Part shown: positions 1 through 5,605 of the stretch, piece after piece
How the letters are laid out: each line of letters starts with the position of its first letter
Numbering within the stretch: the first letter of the stretch is position 1
Assembly: GCA_945872375.1 (NCBI GenBank)
Contig: CAMBYR010000143.1
Location: 1 to 6,000, forward strand
Origin: an uncultured Blautia sp.
Lineage (GTDB): Bacteria > Bacillota > Clostridia > Lachnospirales > Lachnospiraceae
Direction: 5' to 3'
DNA: 6,000 nucleotides
Made by a program: the position numbers and the translations under genes
Notes under the pieces: model-generated
Databases searched by the model: none
What the model was told of the DNA's origin: nothing
What the model saw: only the letters and a program-made list of their open reading frames with translations

Positions 1-662
1 TTATGGCAACCTCCTGCTGTCCGGCATGGTCGATGATGGCGAAGAAGCTGTTCCCGAAACAGAGTGACTGTATTTCCATGGCTCTGACGCCCATGGTTCT
101 CACGGGACGCCTGATTAAAAAAGAACACCCCGGATGTAAGGTTGCTTTCATCGGACCGTGTGCAGCGAAAAAGCTGGAAGCCAGCCGTCGTACCATCCGA
201 AGCGATATCGACTTTGTCCTGACCTTCGAGGAAGTGATGGGTATGATGGAAGCAAAAGAAGTAGACTTTGACCAGCTTGAAGAAGTAGACTGCATGCATG
301 GTGCCAGCGGGGACGGACGTGGATTTGCTGTCAGCGGAGGAGTGGCAAATGCCGTTGCCAACTGTATTAAAGAACAGTATCCTGATTTTGAGATCAAAAT
401 GGAACGTGCAGAAGGTCTTGCAAACTGTAAGAAGCTTCTGAACATGGCAAAGGCCGGAAAATATAATGGATATCTTCTGGAAGGCATGGCGTGTCCGGGA
501 GGATGTGTAGGCGGAGCCGGAACGGTACAGCCGATTGCAAAATCCACGGCAGCCGTGGGATTCCATAAAAAGGTTTCCACCAATGCGCATGCCCTTCGAA
601 GCAATTATAAAGATCTTCTGGAAACCCTGGAGGAAGATGATCTTAAACGGCCGGAAGAATAA
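1..662 (+). CDS. [FeFe] hydrogenase, C-terminal H-cluster domain (5' end outside window)
   Basis: Catalytic domain of an iron-only hydrogenase, which interconverts protons plus electrons and H2 at the H-cluster, probably in the cytoplasm with ferredoxin as partner. The reading frame is open to the left edge, so the ATG at position 3 is internal and the N-terminal ferredoxin-like part is missing. Counting from that Met, all three H-cluster motifs are visible: L1 TSCCPAW (Cys5 and Cys6), L2 GPCAAKK (Cys53), and L3 EGMACPGGCVGGAG (Cys164 and Cys168). These supply the four cluster-ligand cysteines (6, 53, 164, 168) plus the proton-shuttle-like Cys5. L2 has Gly-Pro-Cys where classical group A enzymes have Met-Pro-Cys, and L3 ends GAGT rather than GGGQP. 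From family knowledge this resembles the group B (M3-like) enzymes of Clostridia, but the subgroup is inferred. The C-terminus is short and charged. A strong terminator follows, so this is the last gene of its transcript. The domain appears intact. Confidence 0.93.
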   Translation, partial: MATSCCPAWSMMAKKLFPKQSDCISMALTPMVLTGRLIKKEHPGCKVAFIGPCAAKKLEASRRTIRSDIDFVLTFEEVMGMMEAKEVDFDQLEEVDCMHGASGDGRGFAVSGGVANAVANCIKEQYPDFEIKMERAEGLANCKKLLNMAKAGKYNGYLLEGMACPGGCVGGAGTVQPIAKSTAAVGFHKKVSTNAHALRSNYKDLLETLEEDDLKRPEE

Positions 663-701
663 TCCGGTCTCCCATGAGCAAAACCAGATAGAATGATTCA
701 G

Positions 702-742
702 AAACACCCTCTGTGAGAAACTTCGCGCAGAGGGTGTTTTTT
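702..742 (+). terminator. Rho-independent terminator after the hydrogenase gene
   Basis: A perfect 12-bp stem (702-713 AAACACCCTCTG with 728-739 CAGAGGGTGTTT) encloses a 14-nt loop and ends in a run of six T (737-742). It lies 40 nt downstream of the hydrogenase stop codon, as expected for a transcript end. Confidence 0.93.
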
Positions 743-779
743 GGCAGTTTTCCGTGAGAGAAATAGGTTTTTTACGAAA

Positions 780-810
780 TCTTAAGAATTATTTTGTGCT
801 TTTCTTAAGA
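780..810. repeat. 9-bp inverted repeat, possible operator or dyad
   Basis: TCTTAAGAA at 780-788 is matched perfectly by TTCTTAAGA at 802-810 across a 13-nt AT-rich spacer. Each arm contains the self-complementary core CTTAAG. It sits between the hydrogenase terminator and the broken glycosyltransferase gene, where a promoter or operator would be expected. There is no T-run after it, so it is not a standard terminator. A regulator-binding role is inference only. The rest of 743-846 shows no small gene and no promoter I would defend. Confidence 0.4.
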
Positions 811-890
811 GAGGCTGTGTAAACTGGTGGAAAACATGGAAATGCTATGGAAGAGTATTATCAAAATATAGCTGAATGTACAAGCGAGTG

Positions 891-895
891 GGAGG
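891..895 (+). promoter_or_regulatory. Ribosome binding site deciding the GTG start of the glycosyltransferase remnant
   Basis: GGAGG is followed by an 8-nt spacer and GTG at 904. The product from this GTG begins directly with the family's NKISVVVPCFNEE strand. The in-frame ATG at 847 has no comparable Shine-Dalgarno sequence and would add 19 residues unlike the family. Confidence 0.75.
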
Positions 896-903
896 AATGT
901 AAC

Positions 904-1095
904 GTGAATAAGATCAGTGTTGTGGTTCCCTGTTTTAATGAAGAAGAAGTTCTTCCGGCTTATTACAGGGAAATGTGCAGGATTATGGAGCAGATGTACA
1001 CGGAAGAATTTGAATTGATTTTTGTGGATGATGGTTCCAGAGATCATACACTGGAAATTTTAAAAAGCTTTCACGACAGCTCACCTGTGTGCTGA
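904..1095 (+). pseudogene. Family 2 glycosyltransferase, N-terminal fragment (truncated)
   Basis: First 63 residues of a GT-A fold glycosyltransferase of family 2, resembling the DPM1/GtrB group that transfers sugar from a nucleotide-sugar to polyprenyl phosphate at the membrane. Visible are the first beta strand and nucleotide-binding segment ISVVVPCFNEEEVLP (residues 4-18) and the FVDDGSRDHTLEIL motif with the Asp pair at residues 42-43. Intact members are roughly 300-340 residues and carry a DXD-type metal site and usually two C-terminal membrane helices. None of these is present. The frame stops at TGA 1093-1095 because the sequence has already passed into eutC in another frame. GTG 904 is preferred as the start because of the GGAGG 8 nt upstream; ATG 847 is an alternative. 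The recognisable domain ends around residue 58-61 (roughly 1075-1086). The family is clear, the specific substrate is not, and the fragment cannot be catalytically active. Confidence 0.85.
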
Positions 1096-1292
1096 TCGGG
1101 GAGCGTCCGGGCCTTCTGACCAGTGAAAGTATGTCTGCCTATATAGCACTGGATGCCCGTCCGGATATGTCGGAATCGGATTATACCGTGGTATCCAATA
1201 TCAGCCGATGCGGCATGCCGCCTGTGGAAGCGGCAGCATATATTGCAGATCTGATGGAAAAATTACTGCATAATTATGCAAAAAATATGTAA
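1080..1292 (+). pseudogene. eutC: Ethanolamine ammonia-lyase small subunit (EutC), C-terminal fragment
   Basis: About 70 codons from the 3' end of eutC. The intact protein pairs with EutB to form the adenosylcobalamin-dependent enzyme that splits ethanolamine to acetaldehyde and ammonia, usually in a bacterial microcompartment. The diagnostic stretches are LTCVLIGERPGL (from codon 1080), the ESMSAYIALDARP segment, VVSNISRCG, and the closing PPVEAAAYIADLMEKLL. They match in order the C-terminal part of enterobacterial EutC (VGERPGL, SESLSCYAV, CISNIHQGG, PPVEAAAVIVDL) as I remember it. Intact EutC is about 290-300 residues, so roughly three quarters is missing, including the N-terminal region. 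No RBS serves the GTG at 1089 that could start this frame, and the upstream bases belong to the glycosyltransferase in another frame. No other eut gene lies in the window. A terminator follows at 1341. I regard it as non-functional. Confidence 0.88.
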
Positions 1293-1300
1293 AAAAAGTG

Positions 1301-1329
1301 TTGGCAAATAAAAAGTGAAAGACTATACT
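1301..1329 (+). promoter_or_regulatory. Sigma-A type promoter upstream of the ABC transporter operon
   Basis: The -35 box TTGGCA (1301-1306) and -10 box TATACT (1324-1329) each match the consensus at five of six bases and are separated by exactly 17 nt of A-rich spacer. The predicted transcript start is around 1335-1338. It points towards the transporter operon whose first start codon is at 1465, but a terminator hairpin begins only a few bases after the predicted start. It may therefore drive a short RNA or an attenuated leader rather than free read-through. No other promoter of similar quality was seen between 1386 and 1464. Confidence 0.65.
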
Positions 1330-1340
1330 TTGAAAATCAT

Positions 1341-1386
1341 AAGGCAACGGTGTCGAAAAAGATTCCGTTGCCTTTTTCTTTTTTAA
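1341..1386 (+). terminator. Rho-independent terminator between the eutC remnant and the transporter operon
   Basis: A perfect 10-bp stem (AAGGCAACGG 1341-1350 with CCGTTGCCTT 1365-1374) has a 14-nt loop and a T-rich tail (TTTTTC then TTTTTT) with A-rich sequence on both sides. It lies 48 nt after the eutC stop codon and would end the upstream transcript. Because a promoter-like sequence lies just upstream, it could also act as a leader attenuator for the transporter operon. The tract from 1293 to 1464 holds this hairpin, the promoter and the oppB ribosome binding site, with no gene that I would support. Confidence 0.9.
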
Positions 1387-1464
1387 AAAAGCGAAAAAGG
1401 GTGAGGAAATTTACAATCCCCTGCCTGAGAAATTTCTGGAAGAAACGGAAAGGATATAAGAAAA

Positions 1465-2289
1465 ATGGCAAAATTCATAGGAAAAAAACTGCTGCAGTAT
1501 GTGATCGTTTTGTTTTGTGCAAGTCTGATCATTTTCGGGATGGTTCGTTTGAATAAGACGGATCCGGTATCTGTCATTGTAGGTGGAAAACAGACGACGG
1601 AGGAAACAGTTGCCAATATCAGAAGGGATTTTAATCTGGATAAAAGCCTTCCGGAGCAGTACCGGATCTGGATATCCGGTATCTTTCGCGGTGATTTTGG
1701 AACCAGCTTTCAGTACCGTCAGCCTGTATCGGAACTGATCGCCAGGAGACTTCCTGTAACGGCCGGTATCGTAATCCTGGCAACGCTGATTGCCGTGGCC
1801 ATTGCGATTCCTACAGGAATCCTTACCGCTGTCAAACAGAATACGCCGCTGGATACGGCTATTTCGGTCATTCAGCTTGTGCTGGTGGCCAGTCCGCCAT
1901 TTTTGACAAGTATTTTAATGATTGTGTGTGTGTCCATTGTGGCTCCCGGATATGCGTTTACCGGATCCTTCAGTAATTTCGGGGAATTTCTTTCCAGAAT
2001 CAGTCTTCCGGCTGTGGCTCTGGCTTTTAGCATGATTGCGCTGACCTCCCGTGTGATGAAAACGAGTATGGTGGAGCAGCTTCAGGCAAACTATCGGATG
2101 GTTGCCACGGCAAAGGGAATTGGTAATTAATCCATTATCTGGAAGCACTGCCTGAAAAATGCCCTGATTCCTGTGATTATTATTCTCGGTACCCAGATCA
2201 GTATCCTGATGGTTTTCATATTCCTGACCATCAGCACCATTCTGGATATTCTGTATATGGTCATTGATCCCAGAATCCGCCAGAAATAA
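1465..2289 (+). pseudogene. Opp/Dpp-type ABC transporter permease (OppB-like), disrupted by an in-frame stop and an internal deletion
   Basis: First membrane subunit of a peptide/nickel-family ABC importer in the cytoplasmic membrane. The start is ATG 1465, with AAAGGA 10 nt upstream. Family hallmarks from the N-terminus are TM1 (residues about 9-27), a periplasmic segment with IRRDFNLDKSLPEQY and GDFGTSF, then hydrophobic helices at about 97-118, 132-157 and 175-192. Translation stops at TAA 2128-2130 after 221 residues, within the EAA coupling loop (MVATAKGIGN, stop, SIIWKH). The same frame continues with family-typical sequence: SIIWKHCLKNALIPV, then ILGTQISILMV, and finally FIFLTISTILDILYMVIDPRIRQK to TAA 2287-2289. 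Between ILMV and FIFL the usual block of about 36-40 residues (the GG-AVxVExxFxxPGLG to DYPxVQG region) is missing without loss of frame. The remnant spans 274 codons, against about 305-315 normally. The truncated product lacks the coupling loop and last helices and should not form a working permease with the intact OppC that follows 15 nt later. Confidence 0.9.
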
Positions 2290-2304
2290 AGGGAGGAAAC
2301 GAAA

Positions 2305-3198
2305 ATGAAAATCAAAACATCCACAAAAAGAAAACTGAAGAGTTTTTTTACCGTACCGTTGATCATTTCCATGGTGATTCTTCTTGGAATCCTGATTATG
2401 GCTCTGTTTGCGGAAATGCTGGCACCTTATGATCCAAATGCACTGGACCTGGCACATATGCTGGAAGGTCCGAGCATGGCACATTTACTGGGTACAGATA
2501 AGACAGGACGCGATCTTCTTTCCCGGTTGATCATAGGATCTCAGGCGACGATCCTCAGTGCATTTGGTGTTGTCTTTATTTCTGCAGTCATTGGAATTCC
2601 CTTTGGCCTTCTGGCAGGATATTACGGAAAATGGATTGATATGATTCTGATGCGTGTTTCGGATATTATCCTTGCCTTTCCCTCTCTGCTGCTTGCGTTT
2701 ATTTTTGTTTCTGCTTTCGGAAGAGGAATGTTTAATTCGGTGCTTGCCCTGGGTATTGTCTATGTTCCTATGCTGGCAAAGCTCACGCGTTCCATGGTGA
2801 TGGTGGAAAAAAACAAGGTATATGTGGAAGCCGCACATTCCATTGGTTATTCCAATTTGAATATTATGATCCGTCAGATTCTTCCAAACTGCATCGGAAT
2901 CCTGATCGTACAGATGACATTGGACATCGGCTATGCCATTCTGGACCTGGCAGGGTTAAGCTTCCTGGGACTTGGCGTACAGCCTCCTACGGCGGACTGG
3001 GGTGCCATGTTGGAGGACGGACGAATCGTTATTACTTCCGCTCCGCTGGTTTCCATTGCCCCGGGTATTATGATTATCATTACGGTAGTAGCCCTCAACA
3101 TTTTCAGTGACGGTGTTCGCTCTTATCTGGATCCGTCGCAGAGAAAGCTTCCGTCCATGAGAAAATTCAAAAAGATGGTAGGTGCAGAAAATGAGTGA
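2305..3198 (+). CDS. Opp/Dpp-type ABC transporter permease (OppC-like), intact
   Basis: Second membrane subunit of the peptide/nickel-family importer, a 297-residue inner membrane protein of normal family length. The start is ATG 2305, with GGGAGG (2291-2296) 8 nt upstream. It has a basic cytoplasmic N-terminus, TM1 at about 17-39, then APYDPN and the OppC-type signature LGTDKTGRDLLSRL (62-75). Several helices follow, with the EAA coupling loop EAAHSIGYSNLNIMIRQILPN at 175-195, which would contact the ATPase, and the late motif GLSFLGLGVQPPTADWG. The C-terminus contains SDGVRSYLDP, typical of the family. Its 3' end overlaps the following ATPase gene by 8 nt, consistent with translational coupling. 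No defect is visible, but its partner permease (1465) is broken, so the protein probably lacks a complete complex unless a paralogue elsewhere supplies it. The substrate cannot be read from the sequence. Confidence 0.95.
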   Translation: MKIKTSTKRKLKSFFTVPLIISMVILLGILIMALFAEMLAPYDPNALDLAHMLEGPSMAHLLGTDKTGRDLLSRLIIGSQATILSAFGVVFISAVIGIPFGLLAGYYGKWIDMILMRVSDIILAFPSLLLAFIFVSAFGRGMFNSVLALGIVYVPMLAKLTRSMVMVEKNKVYVEAAHSIGYSNLNIMIRQILPNCIGILIVQMTLDIGYAILDLAGLSFLGLGVQPPTADWGAMLEDGRIVITSAPLVSIAPGIMIIITVVALNIFSDGVRSYLDPSQRKLPSMRKFKKMVGAENE

Positions 3199-4162
3199 TT
3201 CCATTCTTGAAATACAGAACCTGAAAGTAAATCTGATGTCGCCCCGGGGTATTGTTCATGCGGTGCGAAACATTAATTTGAATATCGGAAAAGGAGAAAT
3301 TCACGGCCTTGTCGGGGAAAGCGGATGCGGTAAATCCATGACGGCCAAGTCTGTTCTCCGTCTTCATGATGAAAAGAAGATGCTTTATAGAGGAAAAATT
3401 CTTTATAAAGATAAGGATCTTCTTACTGTAAAGCCAAAAGAACTAAAAGGCATTCGCGGAAATGAGATTTCCATGATTTTTCAGGATCCGATGACCTCGC
3501 TGAATCCGCTGTTTACAGTCGGATATCAGCTCACAGAAATACTGAAAGAGCATGGAAAAGAAAAAAAGAAGGATTATCGGCAGGATGTTTACAGGCTTCT
3601 GGAGGAGGTTGGCATTTATCCTCCGGAAAAAAGATATGCGCAGTACCCGTTTGAAATGAGCGGAGGCATGCTTCAGAGGGTCATGATCGCCATGGCGGTT
3701 GCCTGCAGGCCGGAGCTTCTGATTGCGGACGAACCGACAACGGCACTGGATGTAACGGTTCAGGAACAGATATTAAGTCTTTTTAAAGAACTTCGCCGGC
3801 ATCGAAACATGTCCGTGCTGATCATTACACATAACTTTGGAGTGGTTGCAGAAATTTGCGATAAGGTTTCTGTTATGTATGCCGGAACCATCGTGGAATC
3901 CGGAACCGTACGGGAGGTTTTTGATGACGGAAAGCATCCCTATACCAGAGATCTGATCCGAAGCATTCCCAAAAGCGGAGAGCGCGGCGGGAAGCTTGTA
4001 ACGATTCCCGGAACACCTCCGGATCTTCGGGAAAAAATAGATGGATGTCCCTATGCACCGAGATGCGCCTGGGCAGATGAGACATGCAGAACGAAAAAAC
4101 CTGTTCTGGAAAGCATATCTGATACCCATCAGTTTGCCTGCCACAAAGGAAATCAGATATAA
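3191..4162 (+). CDS. Oligopeptide-type ABC transporter ATP-binding protein (OppD-like), intact
   Basis: Cytoplasmic ATPase that powers uptake through the OppBC-type permease pair; 323 residues, normal for OppD/DppD. Start ATG 3191 overlaps the oppC end by 8 nt. An in-frame GTG at 3182 would add three residues and is less likely. Visible motifs are Walker A GESGCGKS (42-49), Q-loop FQDPMTSLNP (Gln98), ABC signature MSGGMLQRV (156-164), Walker B LLIADEPT (Asp180, Glu181), and H-loop ITHNFGVVAE (His214). The C-terminal oligopeptide-transporter extension is present: HPYTRDLIRSIP, IPGTPPDL, and four cysteines at 286, 292, 299 and 317 (C-x5-C-x6-C-x17-C). In OppD/DppD-like proteins these can bind an iron-sulfur cluster. 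Minor oddities are Asn215 where THD is usual after the switch histidine, and MSGG in place of LSGG. Members of this family normally work as a heterodimer with OppF, but here the oppF gene is reduced to a stub. Confidence 0.96.
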   Translation: MSDSILEIQNLKVNLMSPRGIVHAVRNINLNIGKGEIHGLVGESGCGKSMTAKSVLRLHDEKKMLYRGKILYKDKDLLTVKPKELKGIRGNEISMIFQDPMTSLNPLFTVGYQLTEILKEHGKEKKKDYRQDVYRLLEEVGIYPPEKRYAQYPFEMSGGMLQRVMIAMAVACRPELLIADEPTTALDVTVQEQILSLFKELRRHRNMSVLIITHNFGVVAEICDKVSVMYAGTIVESGTVREVFDDGKHPYTRDLIRSIPKSGERGGKLVTIPGTPPDLREKIDGCPYAPRCAWADETCRTKKPVLESISDTHQFACHKGNQI

Positions 4163-4166
4163 GGAG
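4161..4166 (+). promoter_or_regulatory. Ribosome binding site of the oppF/oppA fusion
   Basis: AAGGAG overlaps the stop codon of the preceding ATPase gene and sits 7 nt before ATG 4174. This shows that the fusion retains the original oppF translation start. Confidence 0.8.
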
Positions 4167-4173
4167 AACAGTT

Positions 4174-4290
4174 ATGGAAAAATTATTTCAGATTCAGCAT
4201 TTAAAAAAATATTATCCCATTGGTGTGAAAAGAGAAAAGGGAAAGCCGGAAGAGGTAATCAATCTGAAGGCTGTGGATGATGTAACCTTC
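4174..4290 (+). pseudogene. Second oligopeptide ABC transporter ATPase (OppF-like), N-terminal stub
   Basis: The first ~38 residues, MEKLFQIQHLKKYYPI onwards to LKAVDDVTF, are the typical OppF/DppF opening: a first beta strand, the LKKYYPI segment, a basic stretch, and KAVDDV just before the Walker A region. The gene order permease, permease, OppD, OppF supports this identity. Everything catalytic is absent (Walker A, Q-loop, signature, Walker B, C-terminal extension); an intact OppF is around 310-330 residues. At about 4282-4290 the frame continues without interruption into a substrate-binding protein. The shared Val-Thr-Phe codons fit both parents, so the exact breakpoint cannot be placed more closely. 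The stub cannot bind or hydrolyse ATP. Confidence 0.85.
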
Positions 4291-5601
4291 TCAGATGGTA
4301 CACCGATGACAATGGATGACGTTCTGTTCTCTGTAAAACGTTATCAGGATCCGGATCTTGCATCCTATCTGCTCTGGATGTATGACAGTGTGGAAAGCAT
4401 TGAGCAGACGGGTGACTGGCAGTTTACCGTAAAACTGAAACAGCCGGATGCTCTTTGGAAACATACCTTTGCAACAACAGCCGGTATGATTCACTCCAAG
4501 GCTTATGTGGAAGCACACCCGGATGATTACGGTACTGCTACCGGCGGCGTTCTTGGAACCGGTCCGTATGTATATGAAAGCTGGGATGTGGGCAATCAGA
4601 TTACCATGTCCTATAATGAAAACTGGTGGAATAAGGATGCAGGTGAGCCGCAGGTGAAAAATCTGAACTTCCTGATCATTCCGGAAGACACGACACGAGT
4701 TATGGCATCCACTTCCGGCCAGATCGATATCAACCTTCAGCAGCCGGTGGATATGCTCAGCGATCTGGAAAAGGCAGAGGATGTGGATCTTCTGAAGATT
4801 CCGTCCATGGGTCTGGAGTTCCTTTCCTTTAACTGCAAAAAAGCACCGTTTGATGATGTAAACGTAAGAAAAGCCATTGCATATGCGATCGATGATGTCA
4901 GCATGCAGGACAATGTAATCAAAGATTTCGGAACACTGACCAATGGTATGCCTGTTCCGGAAAGCCTGTTCCTGTTTGAAGAGGATACCTGGAAAGAGTA
5001 CGAGGCAAATTGTGAGAAATATTCCTATGATATGGAAAAAGCCCAGGAATGCCTGGCAGCATCTGCTTATCCGAATGGTTTTGAATGTACCATTACCGTT
5101 GACCAGAAATCCATTACCAACTCCATTGCGCTGATCCTTCAGCAGCAGCTCTCCATGCTTGGCATTACCGCATCCATTGAAAAAGTATCCAATGATGAAG
5201 TGGTTTCCCTGCAGTTTGGTTCCGGTATTGACGCAGATGGTGTTCGGCCATATGACATCGGTATCTTCGAGTGGTCATCCGACTTCCCGGATCCGTCCGG
5301 TGTTCTGACTCCTCTGTATATGTCTAAGAACTCCGGTGACGGCGGTTCCAACTCCTGCGCATACAGCAACGAAGAGGTAGACGAGCTTCTCAGCCAGCAG
5401 GCAGCTTCTTCTGATACTGCAGAAAGAACAGAACTGATGCTGAAAGCACTGGATATCATCAATGATGAAGTGCCGAACTATATCTGGACTCACCAGAACT
5501 GGCTGTTTGGCGTAAATAAACGTGTGACTTCCGGTGTATCTCAGCTTACCGGAGCATGGTTCTGGAACTTCTATGTAAAAAATATGACCTTAGAGGGATG
5601 A
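4174..5601 (+). CDS. In-frame fusion ORF: OppF stub plus family 5 extracellular solute-binding protein (OppA-like) lacking its N-terminus
   Basis: 475-codon open frame. From about residue 37 to the end it is a family 5 extracellular solute-binding protein (SBP_bac_5: oligopeptides, dipeptides, nickel and similar ligands). Signatures are FSDGTPMTMDDVLFSV (39-54), GTGPYVYESW (128-137), NWWNKD, FNCKKAPFDDVNVRKAIAYAID (starting at 219), the ASAYPNGFECTI region, and EWSSDFPDPSGVLTPLY (starting at 366). The C-terminus looks complete. Intact proteins are about 520-550 residues and begin with a lipoprotein signal peptide and Cys anchor. Those, and roughly the first 80-100 mature residues including part of domain I, are replaced by the 38-residue OppF stub. 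A product would stay in the cytoplasm with an incomplete ligand cleft, so transport function is not expected. The frame has no stop over about 435 SBP codons, which suggests a recent event or an assembly join. In gene order oppA would follow oppF, so a simple deletion of roughly 1.2 kb would explain it. Confidence 0.85.
   Translation: MEKLFQIQHLKKYYPIGVKREKGKPEEVINLKAVDDVTFSDGTPMTMDDVLFSVKRYQDPDLASYLLWMYDSVESIEQTGDWQFTVKLKQPDALWKHTFATTAGMIHSKAYVEAHPDDYGTATGGVLGTGPYVYESWDVGNQITMSYNENWWNKDAGEPQVKNLNFLIIPEDTTRVMASTSGQIDINLQQPVDMLSDLEKAEDVDLLKIPSMGLEFLSFNCKKAPFDDVNVRKAIAYAIDDVSMQDNVIKDFGTLTNGMPVPESLFLFEEDTWKEYEANCEKYSYDMEKAQECLAASAYPNGFECTITVDQKSITNSIALILQQQLSMLGITASIEKVSNDEVVSLQFGSGIDADGVRPYDIGIFEWSSDFPDPSGVLTPLYMSKNSGDGGSNSCAYSNEEVDELLSQQAASSDTAERTELMLKALDIINDEVPNYIWTHQNWLFGVNKRVTSGVSQLTGAWFWNFYVKNMTLEG
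5593..5597 (+). promoter_or_regulatory. Ribosome binding site of the acetamidase/formamidase gene
   Basis: GAGGG lies inside the last codons of the binding-protein frame, 8 nt before ATG 5606. This selects that ATG as the start and indicates translation coupled to the transporter operon. Confidence 0.65.
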
Positions 5602-5605
5602 TAAA

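Noticed and set aside
847..903. Upstream ATG (847) as the glycosyltransferase start
   Set aside because: It adds 19 residues unlike the family and has no good Shine-Dalgarno, while GTG 904 has GGAGG at 8 nt and starts at the first conserved strand.
1089..1292. A stand-alone small protein starting at GTG 1089
   Set aside because: The whole frame is recognisable as the EutC C-terminus and there is no ribosome binding site of its own. It is best seen as a truncated gene.
1410..1438. Second promoter for the transporter operon (TTTACA with a -10 at 1433)
   Set aside because: The -35 is acceptable but the sequence at the right spacing (TTTCTG) is a poor -10.
1350..1556. A 68-codon Lys/Arg-rich open frame on the + strand
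   Set aside because: It starts inside the terminator hairpin and overlaps the start of the permease gene in another frame. Its basic composition comes from A-rich DNA.
2128..2289. Programmed stop-codon read-through or recoding producing full OppB
   Set aside because: Even if TAA were read through, the protein would still lack the ~36-40 residue internal block. No recoding signal was seen after the stop.
1915..2838. Long minus-strand open frames opposite the two permease genes
   Set aside because: They are His/Gln/Asn-rich antisense shadows of hydrophobic coding DNA, with no family motifs and no ribosome binding sites.
3773..4144. Minus-strand open frames opposite the OppD-like ATPase
   Set aside because: They overlap a fully conserved ATPase coding region with Walker B, H-loop and cysteine motifs on the + strand, and their own sequence has no recognisable domain.
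5139..5462. Minus-strand Ser-rich open frame opposite the binding protein
   Set aside because: Low-complexity antisense of a conserved SBP C-terminal region; no start signal seen.
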